Source of the DNA: CAVSLM01 sp963728895
GTDB taxonomy: Bacteria; Pseudomonadota; Gammaproteobacteria; JBBQDK01
Assembly (NCBI GenBank): GCA_963728895.1
Contig: CAVSLM010000001.1
Span: forward strand, 558,001-622,000
Reading direction: 5' to 3'
DNA: 64,000 nucleotides
In this document: positions 43,020-54,208 of the stretch, piece after piece
Layout: each line of letters starts with the position of its first letter
Numbering within the stretch: the first letter of the stretch is position 1
Made by a program: the position numbers and the translations under genes
The notes under the pieces: model-generated
The model's input: only the letters and a program-made list of their open reading frames with translations
The model's database searches: none
What the model was told of the DNA's origin: nothing

Positions 43020-43289
43020 CTACTCGATGATGTCGCCGCGCAGCAGGTACTTGCACAGCGCCACGGTACCGACGAAGCCCATCATGCCGATCAGCAGCGC
43101 GCCCTCGAAGTACCAGGCGCTGTTGAAGTGGATGCCGAGCAGCACCAGCAGCGCAATGGTGTTGATGTACAGGGTATCGAGCCCGGCGATGCGATCCGGC
43201 AGGCTCGGCCCGCGCAGCAGGCGCCACACGTTGAGCAGCATGGCCAGGGTCATCATCACGAGCGCGACGGCAATGGCGGTCTTCAACAT
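43020..43289 (-). CDS. mrpF: Mrp antiporter subunit F
   Basis: An 89-residue membrane protein with three spans; KTAIAVALVMMTLAMLLNVW, the conserved RGPSLPDRIAGLDTLYINTI, and MMGFVGTVALCKYLLRGDII. It overlaps mrpE by seven bases and is followed five bases later by mrpG. Confidence 0.93.
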   Translation of the reverse strand: MLKTAIAVALVMMTLAMLLNVWRLLRGPSLPDRIAGLDTLYINTIALLVLLGIHFNSAWYFEGALLIGMMGFVGTVALCKYLLRGDIIE

Positions 43290-43780
43290 CGGAAGATCTC
43301 CTTGAGAGGGTATTCGTAGCGCTGCTTGATCTGGCCGATCAGCGCCGCCGGGTCCTCCACGTGCAGGCAGTGCACGAGTACCACGTGCGCTTCGCGGTCG
43401 ACCTCGGCCGACACCGTGCCCGGGGTGAGGGAAATGGCGCCGGCGAGCAGGGCCGTGGCCAGTGGATCCTCGAGCTCCAGGGGCAGGACGACGAAGCGCG
43501 GCTGCAGCGCGGCGCGCGGACCGAGCACCAGGCGCGCCACCACCAGGTTGGCGCGCAGGATGTCCCAGAGCAGCCGCCCCGCCAGACGAATGGCAACCCA
43601 GGGCCGGCCGAGGTGCGTGCACTCCGGTGCGAAGCGGCGTGTGAGCATGGGGACGAGCGTCGCGAGCAACGCGCCCAGCAGCAGCTGGGCGGCCGAGGCG
43701 CTTTGCTGCAGCAGCAGCCAGGCGAGCAGCAGCGCCGCGCTCAACACCGGGTAAGGAAGCAGGTGTCGCGCGCGGCTCAT
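43283..43780 (-). CDS. mrpE: Mrp antiporter subunit E
   Basis: A 165-residue protein with two N-terminal membrane spans and a soluble end. Family features: LLWDILRANLVVARLVLGP, FVVLPLELEDPLATALLAGA, ISLTPGTVSAEVD and HCLHVED. It overlaps mrpD by four bases and mrpF by seven, consistent with one polycistronic message and coupled translation. Confidence 0.92.
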   Translation of the reverse strand: MSRARHLLPYPVLSAALLLAWLLLQQSASAAQLLLGALLATLVPMLTRRFAPECTHLGRPWVAIRLAGRLLWDILRANLVVARLVLGPRAALQPRFVVLPLELEDPLATALLAGAISLTPGTVSAEVDREAHVVLVHCLHVEDPAALIGQIKQRYEYPLKEIFRC

Positions 43781-45288
43781 GGCACGGTGCCCCATGCGCC
43801 TGCCGACGCACCGAGCACGCGTTCCCAGTAGGCCTGAGGCTGCACCAGCTGGCGCGCCGTGGCATCGGTGTAGCTGAGCAGTGGTGCGGCGGCGAGCGCG
43901 AGCAGTGGACTTGCTGCAAGCAGCGCCAGCATCGCGGCGACGCGCAATGTGCCGCCGGCCGGGGCCATGGGTCCGGGTTGCAGGCTTTTCCAGTACAACG
44001 TGCTGCCTGCGCGGACCAGCGCGACGAGGGCGACGAGCCCGGTCGCGAGGACGCTCGTCCAGACCCACCCGGCCGCCGGTGCCTCCCAGCTGGCGCGCAG
44101 CACCAGCAGCTTGCCGATGAACCCGCTGAAAGGCGGCAGTCCGGCATAGGCGGCGGCACCGAGAAAGTACGCGGCCCCGAGCAGCGTCGGCTGGGTCAGC
44201 GCAGGCCCGGCGTGCAGACGGTCGTCGAGTGGACCGCGCTGTGCGGCGGTAAGGTCGGCGAGCAGGAACAGCGCGGCGCCCAGCAGCGTGCTGTGCACCA
44301 GATAGTACAGCGCCGCAGAGAAGCCCGCCGCGCTGCCCGGCGCCAGTGCCACGAGCGCAGTGCCGATCGAGCCCACCAGGAGATAGGCGATGAGCGCGCG
44401 CAGCCGCCGCGTCGAAAGCACACCCAGATGCGCCAGCACCAGCGTCGCGAGCCCCACGCCGAGCAGCCAGGGAGTAAGCGCCGGGACGCCAGCCTGCGCG
44501 CCCAGCGTCAGCAGGCGCAGGATGGCATACACGCCGACCTTGGTCATGATGCAGAACAGTGCGGCCACCGGCGCCGCCGCGGCGCTGTAGGCGCTCGGAA
44601 GCCAGAAGTACAGGGGTGCCAGTGCGGCTTTCAGCCCGAACACCACCAGCAGCAGCGCGGCTGCGACGCGCACCGTCGGCAGCTCTGCGCCGTCGCCGCG
44701 CGCCAGCCAGGCGCCGAGATCGGCCATGTTCAAGGTTCCGGCGCTGCCGTACAGCAGTCCCGCGGCGATCAGGAACAGGCTGGAGCCGACCAGGTTCAGG
44801 ACCACGTAGTGAAAACCCGCCCGGCTGCGCGCGGCGCCGCCGCCGTGGAGCAGCAGGCCGTAGGAGGCGATCAGCAGCACCTCGAAGAAGACGAACAGGT
44901 TGAACAGGTCGCCGGTGAGAAACGCCCCGTTGAGTCCCATGAGCTGCAGGTGGAACAGTGGATGAAAGCCCGGGCCACTGCGGTCGGCTCCGGCGCAGGC
45001 GTAGAGCAGGCTGGCCAGCCCGAGCAGCGCACCCAGCAGCAGCATGAGCGCGCTCAGGCGATCGAGCACCAGCACGATGCCGAAAGGCGCCGGCCAGGCG
45101 CCGACCCTGTAGACCTCAATCGCACCGGAATCGGCATGGGCCAGCAGCCAGGCGGCAATGCCGACGCCTGCAAAGGCGCTCGCCAGGCTGAGCGCGCGTT
45201 GCCGCCCGGCGCTGCGGTGCAGGAGCGCGAGCAGCAGCAGCGCAGTGGCGAGCGGCAGCAGAATGGGGGCGATCAACCAGTGATTCAC
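43777..45288 (-). CDS. mrpD: Mrp antiporter subunit D
   Basis: A 503-residue membrane protein of the complex I NuoN-like family, with about 14 spans. Seen: LMGLNGAFLTGDLFNLFVFF with the conserved acidic FEV that follows, FGLKAALAPLYFWLPSAYSA with the key Lys, and HSTLLGAALFLLADL. It carries protons or sodium. The start is GTG 45288, overlapping the end of mrpC by four bases; no ATG fits. Confidence 0.93.
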   Translation of the reverse strand: MNHWLIAPILLPLATALLLLALLHRSAGRQRALSLASAFAGVGIAAWLLAHADSGAIEVYRVGAWPAPFGIVLVLDRLSALMLLLGALLGLASLLYACAGADRSGPGFHPLFHLQLMGLNGAFLTGDLFNLFVFFEVLLIASYGLLLHGGGAARSRAGFHYVVLNLVGSSLFLIAAGLLYGSAGTLNMADLGAWLARGDGAELPTVRVAAALLLVVFGLKAALAPLYFWLPSAYSAAAAPVAALFCIMTKVGVYAILRLLTLGAQAGVPALTPWLLGVGLATLVLAHLGVLSTRRLRALIAYLLVGSIGTALVALAPGSAAGFSAALYYLVHSTLLGAALFLLADLTAAQRGPLDDRLHAGPALTQPTLLGAAYFLGAAAYAGLPPFSGFIGKLLVLRASWEAPAAGWVWTSVLATGLVALVALVRAGSTLYWKSLQPGPMAPAGGTLRVAAMLALLAASPLLALAAAPLLSYTDATARQLVQPQAYWERVLGASAGAWGTVP

Positions 45289-45604
45289 GCTTCGGAGCTC
45301 GAATCGTCCACATGATCGCTGCCGCGATCGCCATAGGCGCGCAGCGCCAGCGCCAGGAGGAAGGCGGTCATCGCGAAGCCGATGACGATGGCGGTCAGCA
45401 CCAGCGCCTGGGGCAGCGGGTCGGCGCGGGGCGCCGTGCCCGCGCCGATGAGGGGGGGTGCGTCGACGGTGAGCCGGCCCATGCTGAACACCAGCAGGTT
45501 GGTCCCGTAGGACAACAGCACCAGACCGAACACCACCGACAGCATGCGCGGGCGCAGGATCAGATAGATCCCGCAGCCGACCAGCACGCCGACGACCAAC
45601 GCCA

Positions 45605-45617
<13 letters not shown>
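45285..45617 (-). CDS. mrpC: Mrp antiporter subunit C
   Basis: A 110-residue NuoK-like protein with three spans: MALVVGVLVGCGIYLILRPR, VVFGLVLLSYGTNLLVFSMG and LVLTAIVIGFAMTAFLLALA. Start ATG 45617 overlaps the end of mrpA by 13 bases; its stop overlaps mrpD. Length is typical. Confidence 0.93.
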
Positions 45618-48430
<2,813 letters not shown>

Positions 48431-48640
48431 CAACGTCCCAGTATTGTGGCGCGATCGGGTGCCGACTCACGCATGCGGCTGCGGGCCCGTGCATGTTACG
48501 AGACGCCCGCATGGCCCAGCAAGGCCGATGCACGCCCTGCCATTCGCCTGCAGGGATCGCCGGTATGCGTTGACCGCGCTCACACGCCCGGCGTAGCGTG
48601 TGCAGGGTCCGGACCCGAGCCCGCAAGCGACAGTGCCCTC

Positions 48641-49054
48641 ATGTCCTTATCCGCCGGCGTCATCGATTTCGTACGCGACACCCTGGGCTGCAGCTGTCCG
48701 GAGGCGGTCTTCGAGCATGTCACCCGGCGCGGACCGGAGACGTTGGAAGGTGGCGGCACCCTCGATGTGCTGACCGTCGGCGAACGCCTGCTGATCTACC
48801 TGTGGTCCGGCGCCGGGTCCGCTGCGATGTCGGGGCAGGTGCCGGCGCTGGTGCGCACGGGGCGTGCAGAACGGGACCGGCGCGGCCTCAATCGCCTGCG
48901 TGTGGTGCTTGCCGTCGCGGATCCGCAATGCGTCCGGGCCCTGGCCGAGGCGGTGTGGCAGGGGTGCCTCGAACGCGACGAACGCACCCATCTGCACGTG
49001 GTTCCGACAGGCAGCTTGCCGTGGCTGGCCGGGTTCCGGGAGCAGGGGCGGTAG
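48641..49054 (+). CDS. Protein of unknown function (137 residues)
   Basis: ATG 48641 is the first start with family-like hydrophobic pattern; no strong ribosome-binding site is seen. The front has two cysteines, DTLGCSCPEAVFEHV, then a beta-rich middle (LDVLTVGERLLIYLWSG, LRVVLAVADP) and a conserved-looking end (THLHVVPTGSLPWLAG). The CxC and the alternating strand-helix layout recall small thioredoxin-like or ferredoxin-like domains, but there is no firm match. Divergent from the mrp operon. Confidence 0.55.
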   Translation: MSLSAGVIDFVRDTLGCSCPEAVFEHVTRRGPETLEGGGTLDVLTVGERLLIYLWSGAGSAAMSGQVPALVRTGRAERDRRGLNRLRVVLAVADPQCVRALAEAVWQGCLERDERTHLHVVPTGSLPWLAGFREQGR

Positions 49055-49278
49055 CGCGCATTTCCCGCGGCGCGGAAGGGGAAACCTGCCTGCGCCACCG
49101 TGCCGCAGGCCCCTCCGGGCGGGCCAAGAGGCAACGCCGGGGCTGGCTTGGAGAGTGCCGCCGAAGTCGGTTGCAAAGACCGGAACCGGTGGCGATAATC
49201 AAGCTCGACAAGCTCGTTATACCTTGCATAATTCTAACGCAGAAGGACTGCGCCAAAGGCGCAGGGGGAGATGACGAA

Positions 49279-49674
49279 ATGGCAGAGATGTTTTCCGAAG
49301 ACTGGATGAAGGATTTCATGGGCAAGTGGAATTCGGAGCCGGACCTGGCACAGGCCCTGGAAAAGATCGGCTTCAATTCCACGATCGCGTACGGCTACGA
49401 CGGTGAGGAAGATCCGCGCGGCTACATCAAGGTCGAGAACGGACACGTGGTTTCGGCCGGCAAGTACAACGGCGAGCCCGTAAACTGGGACCTGCGCGCC
49501 AGCCCTGATCATTGGACCAAGTGGATGGGGAGCCCTCCGGGCATGATGGGCCTGGGCATGGCCTACACGTCGCGCAAGCTCAAGTTCAAGGTCGGCGATT
49601 ACGGCTCCATGATCAAGGACCCGCGCATGGCAGGGCCGTTCATCAAGAGCTTCACGGTCATGGGCCGCGTGTAG
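49279..49674 (+). CDS. SCP2-like (sterol-carrier/lipid-binding) protein
   Basis: A 131-residue soluble protein. ATG 49279 lies behind GCAGGGGGAGATGAC. It has the SCP2-like plan: a helical front (EDWMKDFMGKWNSEPDLAQA), strands around FNSTIAYGYDGEEDPRGYIK, WDLRASPDHWTKWM and an end with GLGMAYTSRKLKFKVGDYGS. Similar proteins bind lipids or acyl groups; the ligand is unknown. It has its own strong terminator, so it is monocistronic. Confidence 0.65.
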   Translation: MAEMFSEDWMKDFMGKWNSEPDLAQALEKIGFNSTIAYGYDGEEDPRGYIKVENGHVVSAGKYNGEPVNWDLRASPDHWTKWMGSPPGMMGLGMAYTSRKLKFKVGDYGSMIKDPRMAGPFIKSFTVMGRV

Positions 49675-49688
49675 TAGATCGGTCCGGC

Positions 49689-49734
49689 GCGGCAGCCGGG
49701 GTACATACAGCGCTCCGGCTGCCGCAGTTTTTCC
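49689..49734 (+). terminator. Strong Rho-independent terminator
   Basis: GCGGCAGCCGG (49689-49699) pairs perfectly with CCGGCTGCCGC (49715-49725), 11 bp, followed by AGTTTTTCC. It ends the SCP2-like gene. Confidence 0.9.
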
Positions 49735-49753
49735 TTTCCTCCGCGCCCGCGCT

Positions 49754-50350
49754 TCAGCCACGCCCTTGGCTTGCCGGTAGAATCGCAGGCGACGCCAGGT
49801 CGCTGACGGTGTCGATATCGATCAGGACGCCGCGATCGCGGACCGGCAGCAACTGCAGTGTACCCTCGTGTTCTTCAAGCAGAGCGCGTGCGCCGTGATG
49901 TCCGTCCAAGGCCAGCAACGCGTCGCGCCAGCACGCGGCGAAGCCCACGGGATGACCGCGGCGTCCGGCGTGGGTGGGCGCGACCAGCGCCGCGCCGCCG
50001 CCGAGCGCCCCGACCACGGCCAAAATCGTTGCTGTTTGCACGAACGGCATGTCGGCGAGCGCGATCACCCAACCGCTCGCCCCGCGCGTTGCGGCCACGC
50101 CGCAGGCGATGCTACCGCCCAGGCCGCGCGCAGCCCGCGCGTTGAACACGCACCGCACGCCGCGGCTGCGGAGCAGATTGGCGAGGGCGGAGTCTTCGGG
50201 GCGCAGCACCGCAACGCTTTCGGGCACGGCTGCCCACAGGCGGCAGGCGGACTGCTGGGCCATGGGCGTACCGTCGGGGAGCGCATGCAGCAGCTTGGCG
50301 CCGCCGAAGCGGGTCGCAGCGCCCGCGGCAAGCAGGACCCCGCAGATCAT
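49754..50350 (-). CDS. MocA-like molybdopterin nucleotidyltransferase
   Basis: A 198-residue NTP-transferase of the MocA/MobA superfamily: GVLLAAGAATRFGGAKLLHA (nucleotide-binding), GWVIALADMPFVQTATILAV with the metal-binding Asp, and GHPVGF. MocA adds CMP to molybdenum cofactor for xanthine-dehydrogenase-type enzymes, which fits the IorAB-like enzyme in this window. Its ATG overlaps the stop of the xdhC-like gene (ATGA). Confidence 0.85.
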   Translation of the reverse strand: MICGVLLAAGAATRFGGAKLLHALPDGTPMAQQSACRLWAAVPESVAVLRPEDSALANLLRSRGVRCVFNARAARGLGGSIACGVAATRGASGWVIALADMPFVQTATILAVVGALGGGAALVAPTHAGRRGHPVGFAACWRDALLALDGHHGARALLEEHEGTLQLLPVRDRGVLIDIDTVSDLASPAILPASQGRG

Positions 50351-51351
50351 GGGGTGCAGGCAATCGGTGTGCCGGAAACGGGCGGCGCGATGGCAGCCAG
50401 TCTCACCCCGTGTCGCTCGGCGGTGAGCTCCGCGACGATGGCAACGGCGATCTCGGCCGGCAGATTTCCGCCGATGGGCAGTCCCACCGGGGCATGCAGG
50501 CGTGCCAGGGCCTGCTCCGACACGCCGAGCCAGGTCAGGCGTGCGCGCCGCTTGGTGTTGCTTGCGCGCGAACCGAGCGCGCCGACATAGGCAGCGGGCG
50601 AATGCAATGCCTCGACCAGTGCCAAGTCGTCGAGGCGCGGGTCGTGGGTCAGTGCCACGACGGCGCAGTGCCGGTCGCGCACCAGATCCGGTACCACGTC
50701 GTCCGGCATGCGCGCGTCGATTTCCACGCCGGGGAGGCGCCAGCTCTCATGCAGTCGCGCACGGGGTTCGCAGATGACCACGCGGTAGTCCAGCGCCAGC
50801 GCCATCTGCGAGACGAAAGCCGCAATCTGGCCGGCGCCGATCAGCAATAGCCGCCACTGCGCACCGAACACCCGTTCCAGTGCCTTTGCCTCATAGCGAA
50901 ACGCCGACTGCGAGTCTGCCGGGGCGAGAGAGATCGCGCCGCTTTCCAGGCACAGCCGGCGCACCACGGGATGTCGCTCGTCGAGCGCCTGCAGCAGCAC
51001 GCGCGCGGACTGTGCATCCTCCAGCCTTTCGGCGACGAGTTCCAGGCGACCACCGCACGGTAGTCCGAAACGCCTCGCATCCTCGCCGCTTACTCCGTAG
51101 CGGTGAATTTGCGGCGCGCCGCCCGCGATGGGCGGCGCCTCACGCAGCCGCCGCACCAGGTCATGCTCGACACAGCCGCCGGACACCGAGCCCACCCAGC
51201 GCCCGTCCGGGTTGACGGCGAGCAATGCGCCGCGGGGACGCGGAGCCGAGCCCCAGGTTTGGGCGACCGTCACCAGGATGACGGAGGAACCGCCCTCCAA
51301 CCATCCCAGCGCGCAAGCGAGTACTTCTCGGTCACTGCTTTCCATGAGCAT
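50347..51351 (-). CDS. xdhC: XdhC/CoxI-family molybdenum-enzyme maturation factor
   Basis: A 334-residue protein. It has the XdhC N-terminal part (VTVAQTWGSAPRPRGALLAV, VGSVSGGCVEHDLV with conserved Cys) and the C-terminal Rossmann part (WRLLLIGAGQIAAFVSQMAL, ALTHDPRLDDLALVEALHS, YVGALGSRASNTKRRARL, HAPVGLPIGG). XdhC holds sulfurated Moco and hands it to hydroxylases. Starts ATG 51351 or 51345, or GTG 51360, are all possible. It forms a unit with the MocA-like gene and probably serves the enzyme at 24348-27022. Confidence 0.9.
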   Translation of the reverse strand: MLMESSDREVLACALGWLEGGSSVILVTVAQTWGSAPRPRGALLAVNPDGRWVGSVSGGCVEHDLVRRLREAPPIAGGAPQIHRYGVSGEDARRFGLPCGGRLELVAERLEDAQSARVLLQALDERHPVVRRLCLESGAISLAPADSQSAFRYEAKALERVFGAQWRLLLIGAGQIAAFVSQMALALDYRVVICEPRARLHESWRLPGVEIDARMPDDVVPDLVRDRHCAVVALTHDPRLDDLALVEALHSPAAYVGALGSRASNTKRRARLTWLGVSEQALARLHAPVGLPIGGNLPAEIAVAIVAELTAERHGVRLAAIAPPVSGTPIACTP

Positions 51352-51491
51352 CTCATTCACCGTTGCACCGTAAAGCCAAATGAGCGACCAGTCAGGTGGG
51401 AATCGGCTTGCCGGTGCCCCTCGCCCCCTTGGCCATCGCGTGTGTGATCCGCCCGCCAGACGTTCGCAACGGTGGCGCGGCAAGCTCCGTG

Positions 51492-51956
51492 TCATCCCTG
51501 CAGCGTATAGCCGATGCCCAGAATGATGCCATACACCAGCTGGCCCAAGAGGGTGGTCAGGGGCGTGTTCCGCCCGTAGTTCAGTCCAAGAAAGCCCGGC
51601 GGCTCCAGGCGCCGCATGGGCGTGGGTGCGTCGTATTCGGTTGCCATACGCGGGTGCACGTGCGGCAGCAGTGGCAGCACCACCACCAGCAGGAATATGC
51701 CGTGGAGCAGGCCCATGATGCCGCCGAGCCACCAGCTTCCGTAGCCGATCGCTCGGAACATCAGGTCATAAAGCAGCGCGAACAACCAGCCGCCCAAGGT
51801 GTAGATGGCAAAGCCGGCGATGCTGGCCACGTGACGGTTGGCGGTGAGCATGGTGCCGGCGAGAAAGGACAGGCTGAGCCGCGAAAAGCCCAGCCCCTGG
51901 CTACCCTGCAGAATGCAAGCCATGGCGACGGTGGCGAGCAGTCCCCACAGCAGCAC
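51492..51956 (-). CDS. Multi-pass membrane protein of unknown function
   Basis: A 154-residue protein with four predicted spans (LLWGLLATVAMACILQGSQG, VASIAGFAIYTLGGWLFALL, WLGGIMGLLHGIFLLVVVLP, LTTLLGQLVYGIILGIGYTL) and a His/Pro-rich loop before the last one. GTG 51956 is the only start after the in-frame stop of the preceding gene, 48 bp after GH15, so both are probably one operon. Similar proteins exist in other proteobacteria without a known role. Confidence 0.7.
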   Translation of the reverse strand: MLLWGLLATVAMACILQGSQGLGFSRLSLSFLAGTMLTANRHVASIAGFAIYTLGGWLFALLYDLMFRAIGYGSWWLGGIMGLLHGIFLLVVVLPLLPHVHPRMATEYDAPTPMRRLEPPGFLGLNYGRNTPLTTLLGQLVYGIILGIGYTLQG

Positions 51957-52004
51957 CTCGGCGAAATGCGGAAGGGGGTCGATGGAAGGGTCCCCTGGCG
52001 TCGG

Positions 52005-53870
52005 CTAGCCGGTGCGCGGTGCGTGCGCCTGCAGCGACAGCGCTGCAGTGATCAGGCCTACGTGACTGAAAGCTTGCGGGAAATTGCCCAGCAACTCGCC
52101 GCTGCCGACTTCCACCTCTTCCGACATCAACCCCAGATCGTTGGCGCAACCCATGGCGCGCTCGAAGCGCCGCACCGCCTCCTCGTGGCGTCCCGCCCGG
52201 GCCAGGTAGTCAACGGCCCAGAAACTGGTGATGAGGAACGCGCCCTCGCCGGGAGGCAGACCATCGCCGCCCGGCGCATAGCGGTATAGCAGCCCGTCTG
52301 CATCCAGCGCCCGCCGTATGGTGCGCCAGGTGGAAAGCATGCGCGGGTGATTGGGGCCGATGAAGCCGTAGCGCGCCAGCAGCAGGACGCTGGCGTCGAG
52401 GTCGCAGCCCCCAAATGTCCCGACGTAGCTTCCCAGCTCGGTGTTGTAAGCCTGCTGCTCGATGGCCGAGTGGATGGCGGTGCGTGTTGTGCGCATCGCT
52501 TCGTCATCCAGGGGTATCTGGCCGTTCGCGTGCATGCGGATCAGACAGTCCAGCGCCGCCCAGCACATGAGCTTGGAAAAGGTATGGTGCCGGCCTTCGC
52601 TGCGCACCTCCCAAATGCCCTGGTCGGGTTTGTCCCAGTCGCGGCATACGACCTCGGCGAAGCCCTTGAGCAGGCGCTGTTCGTAACGGTCGAGGCTTCC
52701 ACCCCCGCGTTCCCGGTAATCGCTGGCGGCGAGCACCACCTCCCCGTAGACGTCGAGCTGACGCTGGCGCCAGGCGCCATTGCCGATGCGCACCGGGCGC
52801 GAGCCGCGATAGCCCTCCAAGTGCTCAAGCGCGTGCTCGTCGACCTGCGTCTCGCCGTGCACGTCGTAAAGCACCTGGAGCTCGGGCTGGGTGCGCCGCG
52901 TGCTGTGCAACAGCCAGCCGAGAAAGGAGCCCGCCTCCGCGTAATACCCGAGATCGACGAATGCGCGTAGCGTCAGGGCGGCATCGCGCAACCAGCAGAA
53001 GCGGTAGTCCCAGTTGCGAACTCCTCCGATCTTCTCCGGGAGTGAGGCGGTCGGCGCGGCGACCACGGCGCCGGACAGCTCGTAGTTCAGCAGCTTCAGG
53101 GCCAGTGCGCTGCGCTCCACCGCTCCCGCGTAGGGCCCGTCGTACTGGCACTGCGCTGACCAGCCCCGCCACCAGCGGATGGTGGCATCCAGGCGCGCTT
53201 CGGCCTCGTCCTCGAGTCCGGGAAACACCGCAATTTCGTGGCGCACGTAGCTGAGTGACAGATTGCAGCGCGACCCGGCCGTGAGCCGAACGCGGCCGCG
53301 GATCGTGTCGCCTTCCCGCTTCCAGTCGAGGTCGGGCGCACAGCGCAGCACCAGCAGGTTCTCGCGGTGATCGCAGAACCATCCCAGCGCGCCGCGTCGC
53401 TGCAGGCGCACGCTGGCACGGGCGTAATCCGGGCGTGGCTCGAACTGCACCTCGAGCTCCACGGAACCGGCCAACCCCTCGAGCATGCGCAGCACTTCGC
53501 GCTGCGGTTGCAACTGCTCGGCTCCTCGTGGTTCCAGCAGAACCGGCATGCAATCGGTGAGGCGCACGCTCCCCGAGTCGGTAGTGAACGTGGTCTCGAG
53601 TACGTTGGTACGCTCGCGGTAGCGGCGCTGTGCGCAGTAGCATCCCACCGGACGGATGGCAAATCGGCCACCGCGCCGATTGTCCAGGATAGCCGCAAAC
53701 ACGGCCGGGCTGGAGTAGTGCGGCAGACACAGCCAGTCGAGCGAGCCATCACGCGAGATCAGGGCCACCGTACGGCAGTCTCCGATGGCAGCGTAATCGC
53801 CGATCGCGGGATACCGCAGCGGGTCGGCTGCCTCGTCGGGGGCGTATGCAGCTTGTGTCGCGCGACTCAT
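52005..53870 (-). CDS. GH15 glucoamylase/trehalase-like glycosidase
   Basis: A 621-residue glycoside hydrolase family 15 protein: an N-terminal beta-sandwich (IGDYAAIGDCRTVALISRDG, SLDWLCLPHYSSPAVFAAIL) and an alpha/alpha-barrel. Catalytic regions seen are NWDYRFCWLRDAALTLRAF, DKPDQGIWEVRSEGRHHTFS with the acid Glu, and GLMSEEVEVGSGELLGNFPQ with the base Glu. It releases glucose from alpha-glucans or trehalose; no signal peptide, so cytosolic. ATG 53870. Followed by the membrane protein gene. Confidence 0.92.
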   Translation of the reverse strand: MSRATQAAYAPDEAADPLRYPAIGDYAAIGDCRTVALISRDGSLDWLCLPHYSSPAVFAAILDNRRGGRFAIRPVGCYCAQRRYRERTNVLETTFTTDSGSVRLTDCMPVLLEPRGAEQLQPQREVLRMLEGLAGSVELEVQFEPRPDYARASVRLQRRGALGWFCDHRENLLVLRCAPDLDWKREGDTIRGRVRLTAGSRCNLSLSYVRHEIAVFPGLEDEAEARLDATIRWWRGWSAQCQYDGPYAGAVERSALALKLLNYELSGAVVAAPTASLPEKIGGVRNWDYRFCWLRDAALTLRAFVDLGYYAEAGSFLGWLLHSTRRTQPELQVLYDVHGETQVDEHALEHLEGYRGSRPVRIGNGAWRQRQLDVYGEVVLAASDYRERGGGSLDRYEQRLLKGFAEVVCRDWDKPDQGIWEVRSEGRHHTFSKLMCWAALDCLIRMHANGQIPLDDEAMRTTRTAIHSAIEQQAYNTELGSYVGTFGGCDLDASVLLLARYGFIGPNHPRMLSTWRTIRRALDADGLLYRYAPGGDGLPPGEGAFLITSFWAVDYLARAGRHEEAVRRFERAMGCANDLGLMSEEVEVGSGELLGNFPQAFSHVGLITAALSLQAHAPRTG

Positions 53871-53971
53871 GGCATGAGAGAAGAAAGACGTTTTTAGCCT
53901 AGCACAGGACCGGCACGGATCTTGGCTCGGTGAGTTCCCGCCCCGAGACGCAGTAGAGCGAATACTTCGGG

Positions 53972-54205
53972 TTGGTCACCGACCCCGATTTCGGATGGCT
54001 ATACTTTTTCCGAGCGCGCTCCTGGCGTAGGAAGCCACCGGATCACGAGATTTACCCGCAAGACCGCGAGCCGTGCCTGGAGGTCATCGATCTCATGTCG
54101 CTGCTGATGCGTAGCGTTGAGCAGTCCGGCAAGGGCCGGGCCGCGGCGGTGCCCAGGAAGAAGAGCTCCGCCCCCGGCCGCAAGCGCAGTAGGAAGCGCG
54201 CCTGA
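53972..54205 (+). pseudogene. Probable C-terminal remnant of a Ku gene
   Basis: The frame ends in EPCLEVIDLMSLLMRSVEQS followed by a lysine/arginine-rich tail (PRKKSSAPGRKRSRKRA). This is what bacterial Ku proteins look like at their C-terminus (xVVDLMxALRxS plus basic tail), and it stands three bases before ligD, the normal place for ku. The Ku core of some 250 residues is absent: upstream lies only 100 bp before the divergent GH15 gene. The frame from TTG 53972 has no good start. It may instead be a small basic protein from the inner ATG codons. Confidence 0.5.
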
Positions 54206-54208
54206 TCC

